Source: Antarctobacter sediminis
GTDB taxonomy: Bacteria > Pseudomonadota > Alphaproteobacteria > Rhodobacterales > Rhodobacteraceae
Length of the DNA stretch: 64,000 nucleotides
Direction: 5' to 3'
Assembly: GCF_019218285.1 (NCBI RefSeq)
Contig: NZ_JAHUZG010000007.1
Location: 1-64,000, forward strand
Position 1 is the first letter of the stretch, and each line of letters starts with the position of its first letter. The translations under genes and the position numbers were made by a program. The notes beneath the pieces are model-generated. The model did no database searches, was not told where the DNA came from, and saw only the letters and a list, made by a program, of their open reading frames with translations. Below are positions 47,271 through 56,491 of the stretch, in pieces.

Positions 47271-47648
47271 ATGCAATCCCCCACCCCGCGCCGCGCGGCA
47301 CTGATGACCCTGTTCATTCTTCAGGCCGTGATGCTCGGCGCGCTCTACGCCGGCGTTGCCCCGCATCCGCCGCAGGCCATCCCGCTCTTTGCCATGGCGC
47401 CTTTCCTCGGCGCTGCGCTGGCCATTTGCGCCGCCGGTTTCATGCTTGCCGATCATCCACTTGCGGGTCCGGCGCTGGCCCTGCTCGCCGCGCTGACGGC
47501 TCTGGTCTCCTTCGGTCCGCAGAAATACCTCGATCCGGCCTTCCCGCAAATCTGGCCTGCGGTGCTGACCGCCCAGACCGCTTGCCTGACGCTCCTCGCA
47601 GGGCTGTTGCCCCGCCGCCGCGCGCACCCTTCGACACAGGCGGCCTGA
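47271..47648 (+). CDS. Small membrane protein regulated by TetR, unknown
   Basis: 125 residues from the ATG with AAGGAAAGG upstream, about 8 nt. Four hydrophobic helices (ALMTLFILQAVMLGALY, PLFAMAPFLGAALAICAA, LAGPALALLAALTALVS, AVLTAQTACLTLLAGLL). No family recognised. The paired operator suggests it is the main target of the divergent TetR, perhaps a small exporter partner. Confidence 0.7.
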   Translation: MQSPTPRRAALMTLFILQAVMLGALYAGVAPHPPQAIPLFAMAPFLGAALAICAAGFMLADHPLAGPALALLAALTALVSFGPQKYLDPAFPQIWPAVLTAQTACLTLLAGLLPRRRAHPSTQAA

Positions 47649-47761
47649 GCGGGTTGCCCACGGTCCCCGTCGTCCAACGGGTCCTTCGCCCTCGGAAACA
47701 GGGGCCAAGGATCAGCGAAGGCAAGAGCCCTCTCTGCAAGTCTTTGACAAAAGGGTGAGCT

Positions 47762-47787
47762 TTGGCTGTCCGCACGGGGACAGCCAA
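47762..47787. terminator. Hairpin between the membrane-protein gene and recN
   Basis: Arms 47762-47771 and 47778-47787 are exact complements (10 bp) with a 6-nt loop. No clear T-run follows on either strand, so termination is possible but unproven. Separates the convergent genes. Confidence 0.5.
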
Positions 47788-47795
47788 GGCACGGT

Positions 47796-49448
47796 TCAGG
47801 CCTTCAACAGCGCCCGTGCCGCCGCGCGGGCCTCTTTCGTGACCGTATCGCCCGACAGCATCCGGGCAATTTCATCTTCGCGTTCATTCGCAGCAAGGGG
47901 CACCACTTCGGACAGCGTCATATCCCCGGCCACGCGCTTGGCCACCCGCCAGTGATGCCCGCCCAGCGCCGCTACCTGCGGCGAATGCGTCACCACCAGC
48001 ACCTGCCCCCCTTCGGACAAGGCCTTGAGCCGGCGCCCGACGGCATCCGCCGTCGCCCCGCCGACGCCTCGGTCGATCTCGTCAAAGATCATCGTGGCAC
48101 CCCGCCCCTGCGCCTGCGCCAGGCAAACCTTCAGCGCCAGCAGGAACCGCGACAGTTCCCCGCCCGAGGCGATCTTGTTCAGGGGGCCCGCCGGGGCGCC
48201 GGGGTTGGTCGCCACGGTAAAGGCCACCGCGTCGCGCCCCTCCGGCCCAGCGGGTGCCTCGGTGACAGCGGTGTGAAAAACCGCCCGCTCCATTTTCAGC
48301 GGCGCCAGTTCGCCCGCCACGGCCGCGTCCAGCTTTTCCGCCGCCGCGCGCCGCAATGCGCTTAGCGCCGTCGCCGCCCGGTCGTATTCCGCCTCGGCCG
48401 CGCGCACCGCCTTTTCAAGCCCGCCGATCCGGGCCTCGCCTGCATCCAGCGCCGCAAGTTTCTCCGCCAGTTCGGTGGCCAGCCCTGCCAATTCATCCGG
48501 TGCCACGTGATGCTTGCGCGCAAGCCCACGGATCGCAAACAACCGCTCTTCCGCCTCTTCCAGCTCCAGCGGATTGAACTCCAGCGCCTCAAGGCAATCG
48601 GCCACGCCGCGCGCCGCTTCGTCCAGTTCCGCCATGGCACGCGCCAGTGCCGCAATCGGCGCCTCCAACCGTCCTTCGGCCTTGTCCGAAGCCCCCTCTA
48701 GCCAGCGCAACGCGTTAGACATCGCCCCTTCGGCCCCGTCGTACCCCAAGGCGCTTGAAGCCTGCGCAATGTCGTCGCGAATCTTTTCCGCCGATTGCAT
48801 CATCCGACGCCGCGCATCCAGTTCGGATTCCTCGCCCGGTTGCGGATCGAGCTTTTCCAGCTCCTCGACCGCATGGCGCAGGAATTCCTCTTCGGCCTTG
48901 ACCGCCTCCAGCGCCGCCCGGGCGGCATCCAGTTCCTTGCGGGCCGCCCCCACGCCGCGCCAGCAGCGTCGCACTTCGCTCAGGGCCTCACCTGCCCCGG
49001 CATGCAGGTCCAGAATCGCGCGGTGCCCCTTGGGGTCCAGCAGGCCACGGTCATCATGCTGGCCGTGCAGTTCAACCAGCGTCTCGGACAGTCGCCGCAG
49101 AACCTCGCCCGATACGCGCCGGTCATTGACCCAGCCGGTCTTGCGTCCGTCCTTGCTGTTCACCCGCCGCAGGATCAATTCGTCCGAAACCGGCAACCCG
49201 GCCTCTTCAAGCACGGCCCGGGCCTCGTGGTCCTCCGGCAGATCGAACTCGGCCACCACCTCGCCCTGTTCGGCGCCGGCGCGGACCAATTCGGCACGCC
49301 CGCGCCACCCCAGCACAAAACCCAACGAATCCAGCAGGATCGACTTGCCCGCCCCGGTCTCGCCGGTCAACACGTTCAGACCCGGCTGGAACTCAAGCTC
49401 CAGCCGTTCAATGATCAACATGTCCCTGATTTCAAGCGCGCGCAGCAT
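47796..49448 (-). CDS. recN: DNA repair protein RecN
   Basis: 550 residues. SMC-like ATPase: Walker A GETGAGKSILLDSLG near 29 at the N-terminus, a long coiled coil in the middle (ARARAAL-type Ala/Glu heptads from about 160 to 370), the signature and Walker B in GGELSRFLLALKVCLA and TMIFDEIDRGVGG near the C-terminus. Acts in double-strand break repair. 24 bp after bamD, so probably transcribed with it. No LexA box seen just upstream. Confidence 0.95.
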   Translation of the reverse strand: MLRALEIRDMLIIERLELEFQPGLNVLTGETGAGKSILLDSLGFVLGWRGRAELVRAGAEQGEVVAEFDLPEDHEARAVLEEAGLPVSDELILRRVNSKDGRKTGWVNDRRVSGEVLRRLSETLVELHGQHDDRGLLDPKGHRAILDLHAGAGEALSEVRRCWRGVGAARKELDAARAALEAVKAEEEFLRHAVEELEKLDPQPGEESELDARRRMMQSAEKIRDDIAQASSALGYDGAEGAMSNALRWLEGASDKAEGRLEAPIAALARAMAELDEAARGVADCLEALEFNPLELEEAEERLFAIRGLARKHHVAPDELAGLATELAEKLAALDAGEARIGGLEKAVRAAEAEYDRAATALSALRRAAAEKLDAAVAGELAPLKMERAVFHTAVTEAPAGPEGRDAVAFTVATNPGAPAGPLNKIASGGELSRFLLALKVCLAQAQGRGATMIFDEIDRGVGGATADAVGRRLKALSEGGQVLVVTHSPQVAALGGHHWRVAKRVAGDMTLSEVVPLAANEREDEIARMLSGDTVTKEARAAARALLKA

Positions 49449-49472
49449 CGCTAGCCACCAATCCTGGCGTCT

Positions 49473-50327
49473 TTACAGCCACTCACCCTTGATCATCTGG
49501 CGATAGATCGCGGAGAGCCAGTTGTCGCCAAGCGCCGTCGGCTTCAGCCCCTGCTTTTGCAAAAGCTTGTAACCATCCTCGTACCAATCGGTCGACTGGT
49601 AGTTATAGCCAAGGATCGCCCCCGCCGTCTGCGCCTCGTTCAAAAGCCCAAGCGACAGGTAAGCCTCTATCAGGCGGAACAGCGCCTCAGGCGTGTGCGT
49701 CGTGGTCTGGAAATCTTCAACCACCACGCGGAACCGGCTGATCGCCGCGCCGTAATGCTGGCGCTTGAGGTAGTAGCGCCCAACTTCCATTTCCTTGGCC
49801 GCCAGATGGTCAAAGGCCAGGTCGAACTTCAGCACCGACGAACGCGCATATTCGCTATCGGGATAGCGTTCGATCACCGTCCGCAGCGCTTGCAGCGCCT
49901 GAAAAGTCAGCCCTTGGTCACGCCCCACCAGTTCGATCTGGTCGTAATAGGACAGCGCCAAAAGATACTGCGCATAGGCCGCGTCATCATCCGCCGGGTA
50001 GAAATCAATGAACCGCTGCGCGGCCGAGCGCGCGTTCTCATAGTCCTTGTTCTCATGATAGGCGTAGGCCTGCATGATCAGCGCACGCTTGGACCAGTCC
50101 GAATAAGGATAAAGCCGCTCGACCTCACCAAAGTAGAAGGCGGCGTCTTTCGGGTCATTCCGCGAAAGTTCGTATTCGCCCCGTTCAAAGATCTGCTTGG
50201 CCGTATAGGACTCCAGCGGAACGTTGCCCGGGCCCACCTCGCGCTTGCGAAGCGAATCACAGCCGGTGAGTACCAGCGAGGCAGCCAAAGCCACGATTAC
50301 CAGTTTACGCGAACCGCCCCCAGACAT
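49473..50327 (-). CDS. bamD: Outer membrane assembly lipoprotein BamD
   Basis: 284 residues from MSGGGSRKLVIVALAASL; earlier open codons are discarded since the lipoprotein signal begins here. Lipobox LVLTGC with Cys23. TPR-type repeats follow in YFGEVERLYPYSDWSKR and ARSSVLKFDLAFDHLA. BamD serves the BAM complex that inserts beta-barrel proteins. Between recN and lpxC on the same strand. Confidence 0.93.
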   Translation of the reverse strand: MSGGGSRKLVIVALAASLVLTGCDSLRKREVGPGNVPLESYTAKQIFERGEYELSRNDPKDAAFYFGEVERLYPYSDWSKRALIMQAYAYHENKDYENARSAAQRFIDFYPADDDAAYAQYLLALSYYDQIELVGRDQGLTFQALQALRTVIERYPDSEYARSSVLKFDLAFDHLAAKEMEVGRYYLKRQHYGAAISRFRVVVEDFQTTTHTPEALFRLIEAYLSLGLLNEAQTAGAILGYNYQSTDWYEDGYKLLQKQGLKPTALGDNWLSAIYRQMIKGEWL

Positions 50328-50460
50328 GCCCGATCGTCCTCTGCTTTGTTCGGTGCCCCCTTTGAGGGCGACCCATTGCGAGGGGTCTAGCACAGAAAAT
50401 TCCGGTGCAAAACGTCTTGAAGACGGATTAATGCCGACCTTGCCGCCCATGCAACAGGGC

Positions 50461-51390
50461 TCAGGCAACAGCCGGAATCTCATGCCTCTCGACCCCGGCG
50501 CCAGGAAGGCGTGCGGCCTGCGCGGGATCGCACAACACGACGCGATAGGCATCAGGTGTATCGAACAACTGCCGCAACAGGGCATTGGTCATGGCGTGCC
50601 CCGCCTTGTGGCCTTCGTAGTGACCAAGGATCGGCGCCCCGGCCAGCGCCAGATCGCCCAATGCGTCCAGCATCTTGTGGCGCACGGCCTCGTCCGAGTG
50701 GCGCAGACCGCCCGGGCTAAGCACCTTGTCGCCATCCACCACAACGGCGTTTTCATATGTCCCGCCCAGCGCCTTGCCCGCCGCGCGCATGGCTTCGACA
50801 TCCGAGGCCCGGCAGAAGGTGCGGCTGTCACAAAGCTCGCGCACAAAGGCCCCATTGGCCAGGTTCAGCGTCTTGCTCTGCTCACCGATGGCAGCGTCGG
50901 AAAAGGCGATGTGGAACTGCATGGTCAGCCCCTGCCCCGGTTGGCCCGGCGAGAGGCGCGCCCAGCCCATGTCGGTACGGGCCTCGACCGGTGCCAAGAT
51001 TTCGATGGCGCGGATCGGCGCAGACAGTTCACGCAACCCGCGAGAGAGGATGCCACGCACGAACGGAACCGAAGACCCGTCGAGGATTGGGGCCTCGGGT
51101 CCGTCGATTTCGATCAAGGCGTTGTGCACACCACATCCCGCCAGCGCCGCCATCACATGTTCCACCGTGGACACGGAGGCCCCGGCACGGTTGACGATCT
51201 GCGTACAAAGCGGTGAAGCCTCGACAGCATCCCAACGCGCCGGGATCATGGTGTCCCCAAGGCGGATGTCCGTCCGTTTGAACCAGATGCCGTAATCGGC
51301 GCTGGCGGGACGGATGGTCAGCCGAGCGGGACGGCCCGAATGAAGGCCAACACCGGAGAAACTGATCGAAGAGCGTAGCGTGGTTTGCAC
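50461..51390 (-). CDS. lpxC: UDP-3-O-acyl-N-acetylglucosamine deacetylase
   Basis: First committed step of lipid A synthesis. 309 residues from a GTG with AGAGG 7 nt upstream; an earlier start lacks the LpxC pattern. Zinc ligands: His78 in STVEHVMAAL, a second His in RHKMLDALGD, and catalytic His in GHKAGHAMTN. The sequence SGVGLHSGRPA near 12 is typical. Length normal. Cytoplasm. Confidence 0.96.
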   Translation of the reverse strand: MQTTLRSSISFSGVGLHSGRPARLTIRPASADYGIWFKRTDIRLGDTMIPARWDAVEASPLCTQIVNRAGASVSTVEHVMAALAGCGVHNALIEIDGPEAPILDGSSVPFVRGILSRGLRELSAPIRAIEILAPVEARTDMGWARLSPGQPGQGLTMQFHIAFSDAAIGEQSKTLNLANGAFVRELCDSRTFCRASDVEAMRAAGKALGGTYENAVVVDGDKVLSPGGLRHSDEAVRHKMLDALGDLALAGAPILGHYEGHKAGHAMTNALLRQLFDTPDAYRVVLCDPAQAARLPGAGVERHEIPAVA

Positions 51391-51683
51391 GAGGAGACCT
51401 CTGGGTTGCACACGTCCCCCCAACCCGGACGCGGCTTTGGGCATGGAGGTAACCAACCGGGGGCCACGTCTCAAATCAAAGATTGTAACCGTGTGAAACA
51501 TGCTGCGGACCGGGTCGGCAAAACCCCGCCAACCGGATGAAACCCGACCAACAAGCATCTGAAAAGGCATAAAAATCACCACCGAAAAACACGACGCAAA
51601 AGGGCGGTCAATTGCCGCCTGCTTCAAGGGTTTTGGCCCAAGTGTTGCGGTTTGTGAACAGTTTATTACCGCCCGTTACAACG
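51391..51683. other. Upstream region of lpxC
   Basis: 293 bp without a gene between lpxC and the ftsZ terminator. Since ftsZ has its own terminator, lpxC must be transcribed from a promoter in this span. I could not single out convincing -35 and -10 hexamers. Confidence 0.5.
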
Positions 51684-51715
51684 CAAAATCGCCCCCGGCG
51701 CAGGCCGGGGGCGAT
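51684..51715 (-). terminator. Intrinsic terminator of ftsZ
   Basis: 12-bp stem (51688-51699 with 51704-51715), GCAG loop, then TTTTG on the minus strand. Separates ftsZ from lpxC in transcription. Confidence 0.88.
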
Positions 51716-51772
51716 CTGTGAAACGGAACCCGCCGGGGCGGAAACCCGCCGCCCCCGCATTGTGCCGGACGC

Positions 51773-53371
51773 TTAGTTTGCCTGACGACGCAGGAAGGCA
51801 GGGATCTCGATGCGGTCGTCTTCCGCCTCGGGTTCCTGATCGTGAATCGGGGCCGGGCGGTGCGCCTGAACCGGCGGTTGCGCGCGGCGCGGCTGTTGCT
51901 GGGCGGCCGGTTCACTGTGGCCGGTCATGCGGCCGATCAGCGAATTGACGCTGAACCGCGACTTTTCCTCGGCCGGGGCAGGCTGCGGCGCAGGTGCCGG
52001 GCGGGGTTGTTCGTCACGGGTCTTGGCGGCGGCCGCCTTCAGGCGATCCATGGTTGCCGGGCTGGGTGTGCCGGGCGCCGCCGGACGCGGTGCCACGAAA
52101 TCCTGCGGATCGGCTTCGATGGTGTCCGGCGCGGGGCGGAACTCTGCCACCTGCGGACGATAGGCCGGCGGAGGCAGGCCGTCATCGCCCTGCGCCTCTT
52201 CGATCACTTCGTCATAGTCGCGCGACAGAACCGGTTCGGACTGTTCCGGCTCATCCATCTGACCAAAGAGCGTGGGCTCCGGCTCGCGCTCGGCCACAAC
52301 CGGCTGCGGCTGCTGCACTTCCGGCGCAGGGGCCGCAGCGGCTGCGGTGTTGCCCAGCGGTTTGGACAGCGGGCGGCGCGGCACCGGAATGTCGTGGACG
52401 TTTTCGGTGGCGTCGATGCCGGTGGCGACCACCGACACACGCATCAGGCCACCCATGCTTTCGTCCATGGTCGAACCGACGATGATGTTGGCATCTGCGT
52501 CCACTTCCTCGCGGATGCGGTTTGCCGCTTCGTCCAGTTCGAACAGCGTCAGATCGTTGCCGCCGGTGATGTTGATCAGGACACCTTTCGCGCCCTTGAG
52601 GCTGATCTCGTCCAGCAGCGGGTTGGCGATGGCCTTCTCGGCCGCCTGAATCGCGCGATCTTCGCCCTCACCTTCGCCGGTGCCCATCATGGCCTTGCCC
52701 ATCTCGTCCATCACGGCGCGCACATCGGCAAAGTCGAGGTTGATCAGACCCGGACGAACCATCAGGTCGGTCACGCCCTTGACGCCTTGGTACAGGACAT
52801 CGTCGGCCATCGAAAACGCCTCGGTAAAGGTCGTCTTTTCGTTGGCAAGGCGGAAAAGGTTCTGGTTCGGAATGATGATCAGCGTATCGACCACCTTTTG
52901 CAGGCTTTCGACGCCGGCCTCGGCCTGGCGCATCCGCTTGGCACCTTCGAACTGGAACGGTTTGGTCACGACACCGACGGTCAGAACCCCAAGTTCACGC
53001 GCGGCCTGTGCGATGATCGGTGCGGCCCCTGTCCCGGTCCCCCCGCCCATGCCCGCGGTGATGAAACACATATGTGCGCCGGCCAAATGGTCGACGATCT
53101 GCTCGATGCTTTCCTCGGCAGCGGCTGCGCCGACAGAGGCGCGCGCCCCGGCGCCCAGCCCTTCGGTCACCTTGACACCCAATTGAACGCGGCTTTGCGA
53201 CATGCTTTGTGCCAGCGCCTGCGCATCGGTGTTGGCAACGACAAAGTCGACGCCTTCGAGCTGTTTCTCGATCATGTTGTTGACGGCGTTGCCGCCTGCC
53301 CCGCCGACGCCAAAGACCGTAATACGGGGCTTCAGTTCGTCCTGCCCGGGCATCGAAAGGTTCAGTGCCAT
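51773..53371 (-). CDS. ftsZ: Cell division protein FtsZ
   Basis: 532 residues, longer than E. coli FtsZ (383). Tubulin GTPase domain at 1-320: [10 protein letters not shown] at 109-118, the T7 loop [11 protein letters not shown] near 214, and [12 protein letters not shown] near 22. A disordered, Pro/Gln/Ala-rich linker of about 190 residues follows and the C-terminal conserved peptide [12 protein letters not shown] ends the protein. Long linkers are common in alphaproteobacteria. Upstream are DnaA-box-like sites. Own terminator. Confidence 0.97.
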   Translation of the reverse strand: MALNLSMPGQDELKPRITVFGVGGAGGNAVNNMIEKQLEGVDFVVANTDAQALAQSMSQSRVQLGVKVTEGLGAGARASVGAAAAEESIEQIVDHLAGAHMCFITAGMGGGTGTGAAPIIAQAARELGVLTVGVVTKPFQFEGAKRMRQAEAGVESLQKVVDTLIIIPNQNLFRLANEKTTFTEAFSMADDVLYQGVKGVTDLMVRPGLINLDFADVRAVMDEMGKAMMGTGEGEGEDRAIQAAEKAIANPLLDEISLKGAKGVLINITGGNDLTLFELDEAANRIREEVDADANIIVGSTMDESMGGLMRVSVVATGIDATENVHDIPVPRRPLSKPLGNTAAAAAPAPEVQQPQPVVAEREPEPTLFGQMDEPEQSEPVLSRDYDEVIEEAQGDDGLPPPAYRPQVAEFRPAPDTIEADPQDFVAPRPAAPGTPSPATMDRLKAAAAKTRDEQPRPAPAPQPAPAEEKSRFSVNSLIGRMTGHSEPAAQQQPRRAQPPVQAHRPAPIHDQEPEAEDDRIEIPAFLRRQAN

Positions 53372-53525
53372 GAGTGTGTCCGCCTGTCTTTTTATTCCGG
53401 TTTCAGGCCTATGCGCAGCCTGTTCCCTTGAATCCTACCGTTTGAGGCCCGGCACGTCACGCGAAAAACGCAAAAATGCCACCAAATATGGGCAAAAACA
53501 TGACGTATTTCCGCCGATATCGAAG

Positions 53526-53534
53526 ATATCCACA
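53526..53534 (+). promoter_or_regulatory. DnaA-box-like site 1 in ftsZ upstream region
   Basis: ATATCCACA matches the DnaA consensus TTATNCACA at 8 of 9 positions. It lies 155 bp upstream of the ftsZ start and within the inverted repeat GATAT-CCAC-ATATC. Confidence 0.4.
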
Positions 53535-53655
53535 TATCTGGTAGGGAGAGGAAAATTCGGCACAAGCAGCCGCTTTGCGCGCAGCGGCCCAAGCCACGCG
53601 AGACATTGAAATTCCAGAGCTGAACGGAAAGCCTGCCCGACCCTCCTGATGCCTC

Positions 53656-53679
53656 TTATCCACGGGCACCTGTGCATAA
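53656..53679. promoter_or_regulatory. Inverted pair of DnaA-box-like sites before ftsZ
   Basis: 53656-53664 reads TTATCCACG (8 of 9 to TTATNCACA) and 53671-53679 reads TGTGCATAA, the exact reverse complement of TTATGCACA. The pair faces inward and is about 285 bp from the ftsZ ATG. In Caulobacter, DnaA is known to activate ftsZ; whether this applies here is inference. Confidence 0.5.
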
Positions 53680-53714
53680 TCTAAACCGACGCGCGGCCGC
53701 TGTCACCCGCGAAA

Positions 53715-53747
53715 ACGCGCGCAAACGGGGCTGCGCGCGTCTTTTTT
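53715..53747 (+). terminator. Plus-strand intrinsic terminator without an upstream plus-strand gene
   Basis: A 9-bp stem (53715-53723 with 53732-53740) is followed by C and six T on the plus strand. The nearest genes on both sides are minus-strand, so it is oriented to end a transcript from the ftsZ upstream region, possibly a small RNA. Confidence 0.75.
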
Positions 53748-53768
53748 CCTATCCCCGAGGCGGCCCCC

Positions 53769-54020
53769 TCAGGGGGTCAGGTCCAACGCCTCGACCACCC
53801 GGTCATAGGGAAGCCCCGCCGCATCGTTCACCGCGCGCACATCCTCGGCCGAGCCGCCTTCGAAGAGGCACATGCAGCGCCCGTCCCCGGGGGCGAATGT
53901 GGTGCGGATATAGCGGACGCCTTCGGTCTGCGCCGATGTCGAGATTGCCGCCTTTTGCGCCGCGCCAAGATCCTCCATGCTGATCCCTTTCAGCGACCGT
54001 TCCACCATGAATACCGCCAT
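53769..54020 (-). CDS. DUF4242 small protein
   Basis: 83 residues, MAVFMVERSLKGISMEDLGA. Matches DUF4242, small alpha-beta proteins resembling ferredoxin folds and sometimes described as metal binding. VRYIRTTFAPGDGRCMCLFE near 36 and AEDVRAVNDAAGLPYDRVVE near 58 are the typical parts. Divergent from the LysR gene, 140 bp away, with an inverted repeat in between. Function unproven. Confidence 0.8.
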   Translation of the reverse strand: MAVFMVERSLKGISMEDLGAAQKAAISTSAQTEGVRYIRTTFAPGDGRCMCLFEGGSAEDVRAVNDAAGLPYDRVVEALDLTP

Positions 54021-54061
54021 CGTCCGTCTCCTTTGATCAATCTGCGCTCATATTGCAGCGC

Positions 54062-54105
54062 ATTTCCGGCGGTTTCGGAAATGGCGGTTGATTATGCTTT
54101 CATAA
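54062..54105. promoter_or_regulatory. Inverted repeats in the DUF4242/LysR divergent region
   Basis: ATTTCCG-N7-CGGAAAT (54062-54082) and TTATG-CTTT-CATAA (54092-54105) are perfect inverted repeats. LysR regulators bind similar dyads; the second is close to the T-N11-A form. Likely controls both directions. Confidence 0.5.
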
Positions 54106-54160
54106 CCCACGGTTTCGGTTTCCCGCGCTATGATGCGACCAGGATCTGGAGGGACCGGCG

Positions 54161-55039
54161 ATGGAAATGTCGCAGATACGTTATGTCCTTGCCGCGGCAC
54201 GGCACCTGAATTTCACCAAGGCTGCGGGCGATTGCCATGTGTCGCAACCGGCGCTGACCAAGGGCATCAAGGTGCTCGAAGAAGAACTTGGCGCGCAATT
54301 GTTCCACCGCGAAGGTCGCCGTATTGTGCTCAGCGATTTCGGTCGGTCCATGTTGCCTCATCTTCAGCACATCCTTGACGAAGCGCTGGCCGCGCAGACG
54401 CTGGCACAGAATTTTCGCTTGCTGGAAAAGACACCGATCCGCCTTGGCGTGATGTCCACCATTGGTCACCTGCGCCTTGCCCGCTTCCTCGCGCATTTCG
54501 AAAAGACCCATCAGGGCATGGAGCTTTCGGTCCGCGAAGCACCACTGGACGATTTGCAGCAGCTTCTGGATCAGGATGAAATCGATCTTGCCGTTATGAC
54601 CGGCATGGGCGACATCGGCGATCGCTTTCGCACGCTGCCGCTTTACTCCGAACGTTATGTCGTTGTCTTTCCGCCCGAACACCGGCTGGGCCGCATGAAC
54701 GCGATCCGCCTGTCGGACCTGTCCGGCGAAAACTACGTCGACCGGCTGGCCTGTGAAATGCGCGAAACCGTCATGGGGATCTGCGAAACCGAAGGGATCT
54801 CGCTCTATGCCCGGTTTCGTTCGGAACGAGAGGACTGGGTGCAGGCCATGGTTCTGGCCGGGATCGGGTTTGCTTTCATGCCGGAATATTCCGTCACCCT
54901 GCCGGGCCTGATGCAACGCCCGCTGATCGACCCCGAGGTCGCGCGCGAGATCATGGCCGTCACCGTTCCCGGTCGCCGTCAACCGCCGGGGGTACAGTCG
55001 CTGATGCGCGCCGTTCAGGGCTTTGCCTGGCCCGGTTGA
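54161..55039 (+). CDS. LysR-family regulator, OxyR-like
   Basis: 292 residues from the ATG after GGAGG-type spacing (CTGGAGGGACCGGCG). HTH at 1-60 (FTKAAGDCHVSQPALTKGIK), then LysR substrate domain (IRLGVMSTIGHLRLARFL). A Cys in CHVSQ lies in the HTH, and two further Cys (LACEMRE, GICETEG) in the effector domain are near the OxyR-type region, but the spacing was not verified. Divergent from DUF4242. Sits between ftsA and ftsZ. Confidence 0.88.
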   Translation: MEMSQIRYVLAAARHLNFTKAAGDCHVSQPALTKGIKVLEEELGAQLFHREGRRIVLSDFGRSMLPHLQHILDEALAAQTLAQNFRLLEKTPIRLGVMSTIGHLRLARFLAHFEKTHQGMELSVREAPLDDLQQLLDQDEIDLAVMTGMGDIGDRFRTLPLYSERYVVVFPPEHRLGRMNAIRLSDLSGENYVDRLACEMRETVMGICETEGISLYARFRSEREDWVQAMVLAGIGFAFMPEYSVTLPGLMQRPLIDPEVAREIMAVTVPGRRQPPGVQSLMRAVQGFAWPG

Positions 55040-55076
55040 CAATGGGCCAAGGGCCCCTTTCCTGCCGCCGGATGCG

Positions 55077-55098
55077 AAAAACGGCGCCAAAGGCGCCG
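55077..55098 (-). terminator. Intrinsic terminator of ftsA
   Basis: 7-bp stem (55082-55088 with 55092-55098), AAA loop, then TTTTT on the minus strand, 65 bp beyond the ftsA stop. It ends the ftsW-to-ftsA run before the LysR gene, so ftsZ is not transcribed from it unless there is read-through. Confidence 0.85.
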
Positions 55099-55162
55099 CT
55101 TGACGGGACGGTGGGCGGGGCGATCCGTGGGCCGAAGGACCGCGGGAGCGCCGTCCCCGGCC

Positions 55163-56491
55163 CTACCAGTTGTCGCGGAACCACTGCACGGCCCGTTTCA
55201 AAGACCGTGCCGGAAGGCGATCCACCGGGATCTCGAAATCCCACCATTCGTCCTGCGGATGCGCCGCGAACAGGCACAGGCCAACGGCACTGGCAAATCC
55301 CGGCCCCGTCGCGGCCTGAGGCAGGCCATGTACACGCAGCGGACGCCCCAGCCGAACCTGTTGGCCAAGGATCTTGGACGCCAGCCCGTCAAGCCCCGGG
55401 ATCTGGCTTGCCGCACCGGTCAGGACGATCTGCTGCGACGGCAGATGGTCGAACCCGGCCGCATCCAGCCGAATGCGCACCTCTTCGAGGATCTCTTCGA
55501 CACGTGGCCGCATGATGCCGATCAATTCGGCCCGGCTGACAGTGCGCCGGTCATGTTCCCAATCGCCGGTGTCCCCGCCGATTTCGATCATCTCGCGGTC
55601 ATCCATGCCTGTGGCCACCAGACCGCCGTAAAAGGTCTTGATCCGTTCCGCCGTGGCCATCGGGACTTTCAGCCCCTTCGAGATGTCGCGGGTTACGTGA
55701 TCGCCGCCCATACGCACGCTGTCGGCATAGATCATGTGTTTCTTGATAAAGATCGACACGCCAGTGGCCCCGCCGCCCATGTCGATACAGGCCGCGCCCA
55801 GTTCCTGTTCGTCCTCGACCAGAGCAGAAATCCCGCTGACATAGGCCGATGATGCAAGCCCGGCCAGTTCCAGATCACAACGTTTGACGCAATGTGCGAG
55901 GTTCTGGATCGCCTGCGCATCGACCGTCAGCATGTGCATGTCGCAACCAAGTTCATTGCCGATCTGCCCGCGCGGGTCGATCAACCCCGAGCGATGGTCC
56001 AGCACAAAGTTCACCGGCTGCGCGTGCAGCACCTCGCGCCCGTGGCCGAAATCCGGCACGTCACACGCCGACAGCACCCGCGCCACATCCTGTTCGTCCA
56101 CCGTAGAGCCCATGACCTCGGTTTTGCCGGCCAGCCCGTAGGACCGCGGTTCAGCCCCCGAAAATGCGGCGATGACATGATCCACCCGGATGCCCGCCAT
56201 CTTTTGCGCCGCCTGCACCGCGGTGCGGATCGCCCGTTCGGTCGCGCCCATATCGTGGACTTCGCCAAAACGCACACCGCGCGACCGGGTGGTCGCCGCG
56301 CCGATCACCCGAAAACCCGACTGCCCGGCCAGCGAGCCGATGCCCTCGTCCGAGGGATCGGACCCGTCGAACCGCAGCACCAGACAAGCCACCTTGGAGC
56401 TGCCCACGTCCAGAATTGCCACCACACCACGCTGCATTGCAGCCCGGCGCATGTTCCTCATCGCCCTTTGAGACTCGTAAAGCTCGATCAT
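55163..56491 (-). CDS. ftsA: Cell division protein FtsA
   Basis: 442 residues. Actin-like ATPase tethering FtsZ to the membrane. GVVAILDVGSSKVACLVLR near 23 is the phosphate-1 motif; SHS2/1C region at about 85-165; phosphate-2 ACIDMGGGATGVSIF near 232; adenosine motif VLTGAASQIPGL near 365. The C-terminal amphipathic helix RSLKRAVQWFRDNW ends the protein. Overlaps ftsQ by 4 nt (ATGA). Confidence 0.96.
   Translation of the reverse strand: MIELYESQRAMRNMRRAAMQRGVVAILDVGSSKVACLVLRFDGSDPSDEGIGSLAGQSGFRVIGAATTRSRGVRFGEVHDMGATERAIRTAVQAAQKMAGIRVDHVIAAFSGAEPRSYGLAGKTEVMGSTVDEQDVARVLSACDVPDFGHGREVLHAQPVNFVLDHRSGLIDPRGQIGNELGCDMHMLTVDAQAIQNLAHCVKRCDLELAGLASSAYVSGISALVEDEQELGAACIDMGGGATGVSIFIKKHMIYADSVRMGGDHVTRDISKGLKVPMATAERIKTFYGGLVATGMDDREMIEIGGDTGDWEHDRRTVSRAELIGIMRPRVEEILEEVRIRLDAAGFDHLPSQQIVLTGAASQIPGLDGLASKILGQQVRLGRPLRVHGLPQAATGPGFASAVGLCLFAAHPQDEWWDFEIPVDRLPARSLKRAVQWFRDNW

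Noticed and set aside
51842-53431. 529-codon plus-strand open frame opposite ftsZ
   Set aside because: Antisense shadow of ftsZ.
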